From NCBI RefSeq assembly GCF_004799285.1, contig NZ_SSND01000004.1, positions 248,001 through 312,000 on the forward strand: a DNA stretch of 64,000 nt. The letters run 5' to 3'. Positions 17,839 through 29,789 of this stretch are shown piece by piece. The position numbers and the translations under genes were made by a program. Positions within the stretch are counted from its first letter, which is position 1. Every line of letters starts with the position of its first letter. The DNA is from Aliigemmobacter aestuarii (GTDB lineage: Bacteria > Pseudomonadota > Alphaproteobacteria > Rhodobacterales > Rhodobacteraceae). Under the pieces are notes generated by a model. The model saw only the letters and a list, made by a program, of their open reading frames with translations, ran no database searches and was not told where the DNA came from.

Positions 17839-18981
17839 ATGGCGGGGATCGGGCCGGGGCAGGACAGCACCCCTGACATCGCGGGCAAGGGCGCCGGACG
17901 GGCGCGCAGCCTTGCCCGGCATCCCGCCGGGCCGTTCTTCGCGATTTCGGCGGGGCTGGCCATGGCGCTTCCGTGGCTGTGGCTTCTGCCCTTCGACGAC
18001 CCCCGGCTGGTGCATCTGCGGCTCGGGCTGTTCGGCTTCGGTGGCGCAGCGATCCTGGGCTATGTGCTGACGGCCATGCCCGCCTGGACCCGGCGCGGGC
18101 CGGTCCTGCCGCTGGCCGCGCTCTGGATGCTGTTCCTGGCCGGACGGGTGGCGGCGCTGATCTGGCCCTGGGAAGCCTTGCCGGCGCTTCTGGCGCAGGT
18201 GGCCCTGGGGGGCGCGGTGCTGGCGCCGGTCGCGGCGGCGCGCCTTTGGGCGCGGCTGCCGCTGGCCGCGCTGCCGCTTCTGGCCGGGCTGGCCGAGGCG
18301 GGCGTGATCGCCGGTGCCGTTTCGCCAAGGAGCATCGTGCTGGCGATGGCCGTGCTTGTCCTGACCGTAGGAGGGCGGATTCTGCCCGCCTTTCTGGCCG
18401 CCGAGGCCGCGCGTCAGGGACGCGAACCAACTGCGCCGCGCCTGCCGCTCTGGCCCGCGCCGGTCGCCGCCGTCCTGGCAATGGCGTGGCCGCCCCTGGG
18501 CTGGCCCGCCCTCATGCTGGTCGCGGCGGTCATGGCGGACCGGCTGCGCCCTGTGCTGAGGCCGGGGGTAGGGGGCGCAAACCGGATGCTGGCGATTGGC
18601 TGGGCCTGGGTTCTGCCGGGGCTTGCCCTGTCGCTTCTCGCGGCCGAGGGGCCTGCGATGACGGCGGCTGAACACCTGATCACGACCGGTGCGATGGGGG
18701 GCACGATCATGGCCGTCGCGTCCCGCGCGGCGATGCGGCGGGCGGGCGGCGGCCTGCGGCCCGGCACCGGGCAGATGGCAGCCTTTGCCCTGATTGCCCT
18801 GGCCGCGGTCTTGCGCCCGATCGCAAGCCTGCCCGGGGCAGCGGCGGGATGGCTTGCCGCCTCGGGCCTTTTCTGGAGCCTTGGCTGGGCGCTGTTCCTG
18901 GTCGTCCACCTGTGCGCGATGGCGCGACCCGCGCCCTTTCCCGTTCTCAGCGCAAGGCGCGGCGCTCAGGCCGCTTCGTAG
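17839..18981 (+). CDS. nnrS: NnrS-family membrane protein
   Basis: A 380-residue polytopic membrane protein, about eleven to twelve hydrophobic segments. GYVLTAMPAWT near residue 75 is a hallmark of NnrS, a haem- and copper-containing membrane protein of the nitric-oxide response in Rhodobacter. It sits under an FNR/Nnr palindrome and beside the RIC repair gene, on the opposite strand with 16 bases of 3' overlap. The role in nitrosative stress tolerance follows family knowledge. Confidence 0.8.
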   Translation: MAGIGPGQDSTPDIAGKGAGRARSLARHPAGPFFAISAGLAMALPWLWLLPFDDPRLVHLRLGLFGFGGAAILGYVLTAMPAWTRRGPVLPLAALWMLFLAGRVAALIWPWEALPALLAQVALGGAVLAPVAAARLWARLPLAALPLLAGLAEAGVIAGAVSPRSIVLAMAVLVLTVGGRILPAFLAAEAARQGREPTAPRLPLWPAPVAAVLAMAWPPLGWPALMLVAAVMADRLRPVLRPGVGGANRMLAIGWAWVLPGLALSLLAAEGPAMTAAEHLITTGAMGGTIMAVASRAAMRRAGGGLRPGTGQMAAFALIALAAVLRPIASLPGAAAGWLAASGLFWSLGWALFLVVHLCAMARPAPFPVLSARRGAQAAS

Positions 18982-19643
18982 CGGGGAAACAGCACGTCGT
19001 TTTCAAGCCGCATGTGTTCCATCAGGTCGTCGCGGAACTTGGCCAGACCCGTGTAAAGCGCCGTCCAGCTGCGGCAGGCGCCTTCCGGCAGCGCCAGGTC
19101 GCGGGTGACCTTCAGCACGGCACGCAGCAGTCGGTCGGCTTCGTCATGTTCGTGGCGCATGCCGTTGATCGGGTGACGGATCATCGGGTTGCCGCCCGTC
19201 CTCATCATCGGGAACAGGATCTCTTCCTCTTTCATCATGTGGCTGTCCAGATCGTCGGCCAGCGCGATCAGCGCCTCGGTCAGGCCAAGCGGGGCCTCTT
19301 CGTGGTCGCCGTGCACGGTTTCCACCTTCTGCGCCAGCGGGATGAGCCATTCCAGCTCTTCGCGGTGCACGTCATGGAAGCGGGCAAGGATATGGTCGAT
19401 CAGCGCCATCGTCTCGTCAGGCGCGGTGTTCGCCTGCCGGGCCAGAAGCGTTTCCAGCTCGGTCATCAGCGCGGCGAGGTCGGCGCCGTTATGGGCTGCG
19501 GCATCGGCGATCGTCTCGCCCCCGCCGCAGCAGAACCCGATGCCCGCGCGGCGAAAGACCTCGGTCGCGCCGGGCAGGCTGTCGGTGATGTCGCCGACAC
19601 GGGAAGCGGGGGTGATCGCGGGGTGCAGGGTTTCGGTGGTCAT
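18966..19643 (-). CDS. Iron-sulfur cluster repair di-iron protein (RIC/ScdA/DnrN)
   Basis: A 225-residue protein with the ScdA_N domain (GFCCGGGETIADAA near residue 36) followed by a hemerythrin-like domain whose His/Glu ligands appear in ILARFHDVHREELEWL, DDLDSHMMKEEEILFP, MRHEHDEAD and LMEHMRLENDVLFPRY. RIC proteins donate iron to damaged Fe-S clusters after NO stress; in denitrifiers the equivalent is DnrN. The start overlaps the ubiX stop (ATGA), so it is the last gene of a ubiD-ubiX-ric operon. Reading further upstream leads into ubiX and is rejected. Confidence 0.92.
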   Translation of the reverse strand: MTTETLHPAITPASRVGDITDSLPGATEVFRRAGIGFCCGGGETIADAAAHNGADLAALMTELETLLARQANTAPDETMALIDHILARFHDVHREELEWLIPLAQKVETVHGDHEEAPLGLTEALIALADDLDSHMMKEEEILFPMMRTGGNPMIRHPINGMRHEHDEADRLLRAVLKVTRDLALPEGACRSWTALYTGLAKFRDDLMEHMRLENDVLFPRYEAA

Positions 19644-20224
19644 GGCGTGTTTCCTTTGGGTTCTGGGGTCCAGGCCTGCGCCTGCGGCAAGCCGAGGCGC
19701 AGCAGATCCACCGCGCGAGCGGCGATCTGGGCGGTGATCTGCGCCGTCGTCTCGGGACGCAGGTAGAAGGCGGGAACCGGCGGCATCACCACCGCCCCCA
19801 TTTCGGTGACGGCAGTCATGTTGCGCAGATGGGCCAGCGTCAGCGGCGCCTCGCGCGCCAGCAGGACCAGCGGGCGGCGTTCCTTCAGCTGCACGCTGGC
19901 GGTGCGCGTCAGCAGGTTGTCGTCCAGCCCATGGGCAATGGCGGCGAGGCTGCGCATCGAACAGGGCGCGACGATCATCCCCGCCACCGGGCACGAGCCC
20001 GAGGCGATGTCGGCCCCCAGGTCGATCACCGGATGCAGCCGGTGGGCAAGGCCTACCAGGGTCGATCGCGCCTCGGGGCCGATTTCCAGCGCCAGCGTAC
20101 GTTCGGCCATCGGCGACAGCACCAGATCGACCTTCGCCCCCAGCCGTGACAGCACCCGCGCGCAATCCAGCGCCAGTGCCGCGCCCGAAGCGCCCGAGAC
20201 CCCAAGGATGACCCGCCCCGTCAT
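19640..20224 (-). CDS. ubiX: Flavin prenyltransferase
   Basis: A 194-residue UbiX/Pad1-like enzyme that prenylates FMN to the cofactor of UbiD. The FMN-binding GVSGASGAALALDC is near residues 8-21 and the conserved APCSMRSLAAIAHG near 93-106. It follows ubiD with a four-base overlap (the start at 20224 lies in the end of ubiD), which fits its role as cofactor supplier. Confidence 0.95.
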   Translation of the reverse strand: MTGRVILGVSGASGAALALDCARVLSRLGAKVDLVLSPMAERTLALEIGPEARSTLVGLAHRLHPVIDLGADIASGSCPVAGMIVAPCSMRSLAAIAHGLDDNLLTRTASVQLKERRPLVLLAREAPLTLAHLRNMTAVTEMGAVVMPPVPAFYLRPETTAQITAQIAARAVDLLRLGLPQAQAWTPEPKGNTP

Positions 20225-21705
20225 CGGCCGATTCCCCGCAGGATATCGGCCGCGCGCGCCTCATGCGCCGGATCAAGCGCCATGACCTGCCCCCATTCGC
20301 GGCTGGTCTCGGCCCCGATCTTGGTCGTCGCGTCGATTCCCAGCTTTCCCGCCAGCCCTTCGCGCGGCGAGGCGAAATCGAGATAATCCATCGGCGTGCC
20401 GTCAAGGATCATCACGTCGCGCGCCGGGTCCATCCGCGTGGCCATCGCCCAGGCGATGTCGTCCCAGTCGCGCGGGTTGATGTCGCGATCGACCACGACG
20501 ATCGTCTTTGTATAGGAAAACTGCGCCAGCATCCCCCAGAGCGCCAGCATCACCCGCCGCGCCTGGCCGGGATAGCGCTTGTCGATCTGCACCACGGCCA
20601 TGCGGTAGGAACAGGCAGCGGGCGGCAGCCAGAGGTCCGTCACCTCGGGGATCTGCGCGCGGATCACCGGCAGGGCGAGCGTGTTGAACACTTCGCCGAT
20701 CACCGAGGGTTCATCGGGCGGCCTGCCGGTCACGGTGGTCAGGTACAGCGGATCGCGTCGGTGGGTGATCGCGCTGATCCGCATCACGGGGAAGGGCTCT
20801 ACCGCGTTGTAGTATCCGGTGTGGTCGCCGAAGGGGCCTTCGGGCGCGGTTTCAGCCGGATCGACCCAGCCTTCCAGCACGATCTCGGCCTGGGCGGGCA
20901 CCATCAGGGGGACGGTGCGGGCGGGCGCGACCTCGGTCCGGGCGCCGCGCAGCACACCCGAGAAGGTCAGTTCCGACACGGTTTCCGGCAGCGGCAGGGC
21001 GGCGGCCAGCAGCGTCGCGGGATCGGCGCCAAGGGCGATGGCCACGGGCATCGGCTGGCCCGAGCGCATCCAGCTTCGGTGATGGGCGGCCCCCCCGCGA
21101 TGCGCCAGCCAGCGCAGGATCAGCCGGTCCGCGTCCAGGACCTGCGCGCGGTAGACGCCCAGGTTGTAGCGCGCAAGCTGCGCCGGATCGCTGCCTTCGG
21201 GGCGGGTGATGACCACGGGCCAGGTGATCAGCGGCCCGGCATCGCCCGGCCAGGGCGTCTGCACCGGCAGAAGTGTCAGGTCGGGGGGCGCGTCGACCTC
21301 TTGCACCGGGGCGCGGCGCAGGACGCGGGCACGGGTGGCCAGCGCGGCCTTCAGCATCGGCCAGCGCGACAGCGCGTCGCGCATCCCCTCGACCGGGGCG
21401 GGGCTGCGCAGGGCGGCCAGGAACTCGCCGAAGGCTGGCACCTCGCCGGGTTCAAGCCCAAGGCCCGCCGCGACCCGCGCAGGGGTTCCGAACAGGTTGG
21501 CGATCACCGGCATCCGGGCCGCCTTGCCCTGCCGGTGTGCCGCGTCGAACCGCAGGATCGGACCCTTCCGGCGCAGTGCGGCCAGCTGCACCGCCGTCAT
21601 CTCGTGCCGCAGGTCCACGGGGGATTCCAGCCGCGCCAGATCGCCTTGCGCCTCGGCCCAGACAAGAAAGGCGCGCAGATCGGGAAAGACGGGAAGGGTT
21701 CGCAT
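20221..21705 (-). CDS. ubiD: 4-hydroxy-3-polyprenylbenzoate decarboxylase
   Basis: A 494-residue prenylated-FMN decarboxylase acting in ubiquinone biosynthesis. The prFMN/metal-binding RYNLGVYRAQ and the catalytic-loop EGPFGDHTGYY are present, as is DRDINPRDWDD near the C-terminus. Two adjacent ATG codons (21708, 21705) are available; the AGAGG site gives the better spacing for 21705. Transcription is divergent from ubiT, with a shared FNR-type box between them. First gene of ubiD-ubiX-ric. Confidence 0.94.
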   Translation of the reverse strand: MRTLPVFPDLRAFLVWAEAQGDLARLESPVDLRHEMTAVQLAALRRKGPILRFDAAHRQGKAARMPVIANLFGTPARVAAGLGLEPGEVPAFGEFLAALRSPAPVEGMRDALSRWPMLKAALATRARVLRRAPVQEVDAPPDLTLLPVQTPWPGDAGPLITWPVVITRPEGSDPAQLARYNLGVYRAQVLDADRLILRWLAHRGGAAHHRSWMRSGQPMPVAIALGADPATLLAAALPLPETVSELTFSGVLRGARTEVAPARTVPLMVPAQAEIVLEGWVDPAETAPEGPFGDHTGYYNAVEPFPVMRISAITHRRDPLYLTTVTGRPPDEPSVIGEVFNTLALPVIRAQIPEVTDLWLPPAACSYRMAVVQIDKRYPGQARRVMLALWGMLAQFSYTKTIVVVDRDINPRDWDDIAWAMATRMDPARDVMILDGTPMDYLDFASPREGLAGKLGIDATTKIGAETSREWGQVMALDPAHEARAADILRGIGR

Positions 21706-21757
21706 CATGGCCTCTTGATCGTCCCCAACCGGGTAACAGGCCGATCCGCGATGTGAC

Positions 21758-21771
21758 TTGACAATTATCAA
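21758..21771. promoter_or_regulatory. FNR/Nnr-type box between ubiD and ubiT
   Basis: TTGAC-AATT-ATCAA, one mismatch from a perfect dyad. The centre is 63 bases before ubiT and about 59 before ubiD. A CTAGAC -10-like element toward ubiT lies at the right distance for activation from -41.5; a TGTTAC element exists toward ubiD. Confidence 0.75.
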
Positions 21772-21827
21772 TCCATGCCGGGGCCGCAGTTGCTAGACCA
21801 TTCCCGACAAGCCAGAACGGAGCGCCG

Positions 21828-22364
21828 ATGCCCGCCGATCTTCCCGTGCTGCCGGGCCTTTTAGGCCTCGCGCTGCGGCCCCTGCCGCTGTTCCCGCTGA
21901 ACCGTGTCCTTGCCGCGCTGACCCGCCGGATGGTGGCCGAACACCCCGTGATCCTGCGCAGGCTTGGCGACCATGCCGACCGGCGTTTCCTGATCGACGT
22001 GACCGACCTGCCGCATGTCTTCCTGCTGCATCCGGCCTCGGCCGGGCTGACGGCACGCCGCCGGCATGACCTGCCGCCGCATGACGTGCGCCTGACCGGA
22101 ACGCTGGCCGCGTTCCTTGCGATGATGCACGGCGCCGAAGATGGTGATGCGCTGTTTTTCTCGCGCGATCTGGCGGTCGAGGGCGACACATCGGCGGTGC
22201 TGGCGCTGCGCAATGCGATGGATGACGCGGAACTGGACCTGAGCGAGGAACTGGCCGCCCTGGCCGGGCCTTTCGGTGCCCCGGTGCGCCGGGTCGTGGC
22301 GCGGGCGGAACGGATCAGCGGTCTGGCGCTGCACCGCATGGACGGGACGGAGGACTTGGCATGA
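21828..22364 (+). CDS. ubiT: Anaerobic ubiquinone biosynthesis accessory factor UbiT
   Basis: A 178-residue protein with an SCP2 lipid-binding domain in its second half (VRLTGTLAAFLAMMHG, DALFFSRDLAVEGDTSAVL). UbiT is required with UbiU and UbiV for oxygen-independent ubiquinone synthesis, probably binding hydrophobic intermediates. It overlaps ubiU by four bases (ATGA). Identification rests on the domain and on the unmistakable ubiU-ubiV neighbours. Confidence 0.92.
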   Translation: MPADLPVLPGLLGLALRPLPLFPLNRVLAALTRRMVAEHPVILRRLGDHADRRFLIDVTDLPHVFLLHPASAGLTARRRHDLPPHDVRLTGTLAAFLAMMHGAEDGDALFFSRDLAVEGDTSAVLALRNAMDDAELDLSEELAALAGPFGAPVRRVVARAERISGLALHRMDGTEDLA

Positions 22365-23356
22365 TGGAACTGGTCTGCCCGGCAGGGACACCCGCGGCCT
22401 TGCGCGCGGCGGTCGAGGCGGGAGCGCATGCCGTCTATTGCGGCTTTGCCGACGAAACCAACGCGCGGAACTTTCCGGGGCTCAACTTCACGCGCGAGGA
22501 CATGGCCGAGGCGGTCGCCTTCGCCCATCGGCGCGGCGCGAAGGTGCTGGTGGCCATCAACACCTTTCCGCGTGCCGGGGCCGAACCGCTGTGGCACCGC
22601 GCGCTGGCCGATGCCGAACAGGCGGGGGCCGATGCGGTGATCCTCGCCGATATCGGGCTTCTGGCCCATGCGGCCGAACATCACCCCGGCCTGCGCCGAC
22701 ACCTTTCGGTGCAGGCCGCTGCCGCCAACCCGGACGCGATCAACCTTTATGCCGAAGCCTTCGGTGTCAGGCGGGTCGTGTTGCCGCGCGTCCTGACCGT
22801 GGCCGAGATTGCCGCGATCAACCGCGAGATCGACGTCGAGACCGAGGTTTTCGTCTTTGGCGGGCTTTGCGTGATGGCCGAGGGGCGCTGTTCGCTGTCG
22901 TCCTACGCCACGGGGCAGTCGCCCAACATGAACGGGGTCTGTTCGCCCGCAAGCCATGTCGCCTATTCCGACGATGGCCGCGACCTGACGGCACGTCTGG
23001 GCGGGTTCACCATCCACCGCACGCCGAAGGGCGCGCCCGCACCCTATCCGACGCTGTGCAAGGGTTGCTTCACCTCGGCCGACGGGAAGGGGGCCGCGCA
23101 GACCGGCCACATCTTTGAAGACCCAGTCAGCCTCGATGCCACCGACCTGATCCCGCAGCTTGCCCGTGCGGGTGTCCGGGCGCTGAAGATCGAGGGGCGG
23201 CAGCGGTCGCGGGCCTATGTGGCGCAGGTGGTGCGCGCCTTCCGCGCCGCCGTCGAGGCGCAGGCCGCAGGCCAGCCCCTGCCGCGATCCGCCCTGGCCC
23301 GTCTGACCGAAGGCCAGGCCGCGACCACCGGCGCCTATGCCAAGACCTGGAGATAA
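22361..23356 (+). CDS. ubiU: Oxygen-independent ubiquinone hydroxylase subunit UbiU (peptidase U32 family)
   Basis: A 331-residue U32-family protein. Cys170, Cys177, Cys194 and Cys233 match in position the four 4Fe-4S ligands of E. coli UbiU (169, 176, 193, 232), in GGLC, GRC, NGVC and TLCKGC. With UbiV it hydroxylates the quinone ring without oxygen, using prephenate as hydroxyl donor in E. coli. ATG at 22361 follows a GGAGG site; ATG 22364 is an alternative. Its presence beside nirS agrees with a need for ubiquinone during denitrification. Confidence 0.96.
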   Translation: MMELVCPAGTPAALRAAVEAGAHAVYCGFADETNARNFPGLNFTREDMAEAVAFAHRRGAKVLVAINTFPRAGAEPLWHRALADAEQAGADAVILADIGLLAHAAEHHPGLRRHLSVQAAAANPDAINLYAEAFGVRRVVLPRVLTVAEIAAINREIDVETEVFVFGGLCVMAEGRCSLSSYATGQSPNMNGVCSPASHVAYSDDGRDLTARLGGFTIHRTPKGAPAPYPTLCKGCFTSADGKGAAQTGHIFEDPVSLDATDLIPQLARAGVRALKIEGRQRSRAYVAQVVRAFRAAVEAQAAGQPLPRSALARLTEGQAATTGAYAKTWR

Positions 23357-23359
23357 GTC

Positions 23360-24247
23360 ATGGACCTGACCGTTGGACCGAACCAGTTCTTCTGGACCGC
23401 CGAGGCTGTGTCGTCCTTCCATGCCGGATTGTGCGACAGTCCCGCCGCGCGCGTCGTTCTGGGCGAGCTTGTCTGTTCCAAGCGGCTGCCCTTCTGGCAG
23501 GACGCCATCCCCCCGGCGGTCGAGGCGCTTCTGGCCGCTGGCAAGGATGTCGCGCTGACCACGCTGGCGCTGATCACGCTGAAACGCGAACGCAAGCTGA
23601 CGTCGGACCTGTTCGACATGGGGTTGCCGGTCGAGATCAACGACCTTTCCGCGCTGAACCATCTGCCGGCGGGGCGGGAATTCTGGGTGGGGCCCCTGGT
23701 CAATGTCTACAACGAAGGCACCCTGCGCTGGCTGGCGCGGCGTGGCGCGCGCCGGGTCTGTCTGCCCCCGGAACTGCCGCTGGCGTCGATCGCCGTCCTT
23801 GCCGCCGCCGCGCGCGACGAGGGCGTCGCGGTCGAGGTCTGGGGCCACGGGCGCGTTCCGCTGGCGATTTCGGGGCGGTGCTATCACGCGCGCCTGCACG
23901 ACCGGGCGAAGGACAGTTGCCAGTTCGTCTGCGGCGATGACCCGGACGGGCGCGACGTCGATACGGTCGACGGCCAGAAATTCCTGACCGTCAACGGCGT
24001 GCAGACCCTGAGCCAAAGCATCGCCAGCATGGCCCGGCAGGTCGAGGCGCTACGCGAGGCGGGCGTGTCATCGCTGCGCATCTCGCCCCAGACAGGGGAT
24101 TTCGCGGCGATCCTCGCAGGTTACGCCGACTGCATCGCGAACCGGCTTTCGGGGGCGGATCTGGCGCGGGCGCTGGTTCCTCTGGTGCCGGGCGGCCGCC
24201 TCTCTGACGGCGCCGGGGCCACGGGGGCGGCCTGGTCGGGTGGCTAG
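23360..24247 (+). CDS. ubiV: Oxygen-independent ubiquinone hydroxylase subunit UbiV (peptidase U32 family)
   Basis: A 295-residue U32-family protein. Cys39 (ELVCSKR) and Cys174, Cys187, Cys191 reproduce the 4Fe-4S ligand spacing of E. coli UbiV (39, 180, 193, 197). It starts three bases after ubiU and forms a heterodimer with it. Its TAG overlaps by four bases the end of the converging Crp/Fnr regulator gene. Confidence 0.95.
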   Translation: MDLTVGPNQFFWTAEAVSSFHAGLCDSPAARVVLGELVCSKRLPFWQDAIPPAVEALLAAGKDVALTTLALITLKRERKLTSDLFDMGLPVEINDLSALNHLPAGREFWVGPLVNVYNEGTLRWLARRGARRVCLPPELPLASIAVLAAAARDEGVAVEVWGHGRVPLAISGRCYHARLHDRAKDSCQFVCGDDPDGRDVDTVDGQKFLTVNGVQTLSQSIASMARQVEALREAGVSSLRISPQTGDFAAILAGYADCIANRLSGADLARALVPLVPGGRLSDGAGATGAAWSGG

Positions 24248-24984
24248 GTCAGCGGGCCAGGCAGGCCCACGCCGGAACTGCCACCGGGGGCGTCCGGGCC
24301 GTCGATCAGGATGTCGGGCTGGACAAAGGCCAGAAGCCGCGCGCGGTCGGTGATCGTCACCGATTGCCCCGTCACGCTGACGCCTTCCTCCACCAGCGAC
24401 CGCAGTCCGCGCGACAGGTTCTCGGGCGTCATGCCCAGGAACGAGGCGACGTGGCGTTTTTCGACCTGCAACTGGTACTGGTCGGCGTTGTCGACAAGGC
24501 GCGACTGGTCCAGCAGATAGGCCGCGATCCGTTCGCGGGTGTTGCGCAGCTTCAACCCCTTGGCATGGCGCACCATGCGCCTGAAATCCCCGGCCAGTTC
24601 GTCGATGATGGTGACCGCGAAATCCGGGTCCCGGCGGAAGATCGCGCGCAGGTCGGGGGCGGGCAGCAGCACGACTCGCGCGGGTTGAAGCGCGCGCGCC
24701 GACATCAGAAAGGGCGCGTTCTTGATGCAGGCGGCCAGGATGAAGGTCTCGACCGGGCGGATCACGCCCATCGTGCATTCACGCCCCTTCCACTTGGCAT
24801 ACATCTCGATCGCGCCCTCGATCACCACGAACAGGTGATCGGCTGGCGCGCCCTGTTCGATCAGCACATCGCCCGCAGAAAACTGCGCGATCGTGGCGCC
24901 CTGCATCAGCTCTTCGAAATGACCCGAGGTCATGTTCCGGAAAAGCGGCAGGCGGCGGATGTAGATCAGTTGTTGCTGAAGCAT
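24244..24984 (-). CDS. Crp/Fnr-family regulator, Dnr/Nnr-like
   Basis: A 246-residue regulator: cyclic-nucleotide-type sensor domain (residues 15-140), long dimer helix, and Crp-type HTH (about 165-220). The recognition helix TPENLSRGLRSL keeps the E-x-x-S-R residues that let FNR/Dnr read TTGAT half sites. It lacks the N-terminal Cys cluster of FNR, so it is not an oxygen-labile Fe-S sensor; NO sensing via haem, as in Dnr/NnrR, is the likelier reading. It lies amid the boxes it would bind. Convergent with ubiV. Confidence 0.88.
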   Translation of the reverse strand: MLQQQLIYIRRLPLFRNMTSGHFEELMQGATIAQFSAGDVLIEQGAPADHLFVVIEGAIEMYAKWKGRECTMGVIRPVETFILAACIKNAPFLMSARALQPARVVLLPAPDLRAIFRRDPDFAVTIIDELAGDFRRMVRHAKGLKLRNTRERIAAYLLDQSRLVDNADQYQLQVEKRHVASFLGMTPENLSRGLRSLVEEGVSVTGQSVTITDRARLLAFVQPDILIDGPDAPGGSSGVGLPGPLT

Positions 24985-25130
24985 TTGAGACGGGAACTCG
25001 ACGGAAGAAGCCGCTGAATGACATGACAGAAACGGGGACCGTAATCCAGCGTGTCGCGGCGGATGCCCAGGTTTCGGAATGGCGGCCGCAAGGCCCGGCC
25101 GCGCCGGAGTGAATGAATGTTGCGAATGAA

Positions 25131-25144
25131 TTGATAAAAATCAA
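25131..25144. promoter_or_regulatory. FNR/Nnr-type box (perfect consensus)
   Basis: TTGAT-AAAA-ATCAA, a full match to the FNR consensus dyad. It lies 147 bases upstream of the Crp/Fnr gene on one side; on the other, a TAAGGT element at 25166-25171 puts it near -40 of a plus-strand promoter that precedes no protein gene. Confidence 0.75.
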
Positions 25145-25177
25145 TTCACTGCGGCGGTGGCCTGCTAAGGTCGACAG

Positions 25178-25464
25178 GTGCCGGGGGCACTGTCCTGCCG
25201 TCCACACAAGGGCCGCGTCCTGCATGGGGCGGCGGTGGCCGGGGTCCCGGGGGGAGGCGTCCCTGACCCGCCCGGCGCTTGTGGCGGATGGCAGGGCAGG
25301 CCGGCATCGGCGGGGAAGCGGCAAACTTCCCGCCAGCACTCACGGAAGCAGCCGCAGGTCATGCGGACAATCTCGGCCCTCTCTGGCGGAAGCTCAGGCA
25401 CAGGGGGCGAATTACAGGGGTCGGATGCGATCGGGTCGATGGCATTTGACCCTTTCTTTTTTCC
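25178..25464 (+). ncRNA. Candidate anaerobically induced small RNA
   Basis: Predicted only from signals: FNR box centred at 25137.5, -10-like TAAGGT at 25166-25171, no credible reading frame downstream, and GGGTC/GACCC (25433-25437, 25448-25452) followed by TTTCTTTTTTCC as a weak terminator. Ends are approximate. No homology is claimed. Confidence 0.25.
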
Positions 25465-25542
25465 TGTGCCCCGGATGCATGCCCAAGACGGCCCGTCGGC
25501 AGGCTTCGCGGAGCCGCAGGCGGCCCGGCGGACCTGCGCGGA

Positions 25543-25556
25543 TTGATGATTGTCAA
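25543..25556. promoter_or_regulatory. Second FNR/Nnr-type box in the nirS-downstream gap
   Basis: TTGAT-GATT-GTCAA. It lies about 80 bases beyond the nirS terminator, and I see no -10 element at the expected distance on either strand. It may act on an unrecognised transcript or be a relic of a lost gene. Confidence 0.5.
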
Positions 25557-25625
25557 CCGAATGTTCTGGCGATCCTGCCGGGCGGGCCGTGGCCGATGCG
25601 CCACGCAGGGACAGGGGCCAGGAAG

Positions 25626-25659
25626 AAAAAAGGACCGCGCCGCCCTTCGGGCGCGCGGT
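25626..25659 (-). terminator. Rho-independent terminator downstream of nirS
   Basis: On the minus strand ACCGCGC-GCCC-GAA-GGGC-(G)-GCGCGGT followed by CC and six T. A classical hairpin plus U-tract, 78 bases beyond the nirS stop, so nirS is likely monocistronic. Confidence 0.85.
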
Positions 25660-25702
25660 GATCCAAAGACGGCCCGGCGGTGGTGAGGCCGCAGGGGGAT
25701 GT

Positions 25703-25730
25703 GGCGGGCGCCCGTTTCCAGGCGCCCGCC
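25703..25730 (-). terminator. GC hairpin immediately after nirS
   Basis: Perfect 10-bp stem GGCGGGCGCC/GGCGCCCGCC with an eight-base loop, starting 7 bases after the nirS stop. No U-tract; probably protects the 3' end or slows polymerase ahead of the stronger terminator. Confidence 0.6.
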
Positions 25731-25736
25731 GGTCGA

Positions 25737-29785
<4,049 letters not shown>

Positions 29786-29789
<4 letters not shown>

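Larger units (their letters stand above)
24985..25736. other. 752-base gap without a recognised protein gene
   Basis: Between the Crp/Fnr gene and nirS. Contents I can support are two FNR/Nnr-type boxes (25131, 25543), a weak + strand terminator near 25433-25464, and two minus-strand hairpins that end nirS (25703-25730 and 25626-25659). Short reading frames here have no recognisable domain or ribosome site. The nirE/nirC/nirF genes that follow nirS in Paracoccus and Pseudomonas are absent. Confidence 0.7.

Noticed and set aside
16705-18909. 734-codon minus-strand frame
   Set aside because: Antisense of the GlxA-type regulator and nnrS; highly basic, repetitive, no family features.
25165-25401. 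78-residue Cys-containing minus-strand frame in the nirS-downstream gap
   Set aside because: Five or more Cys but Pro/Gly-rich, no ribosome site and no recognisable metal-binding spacing.
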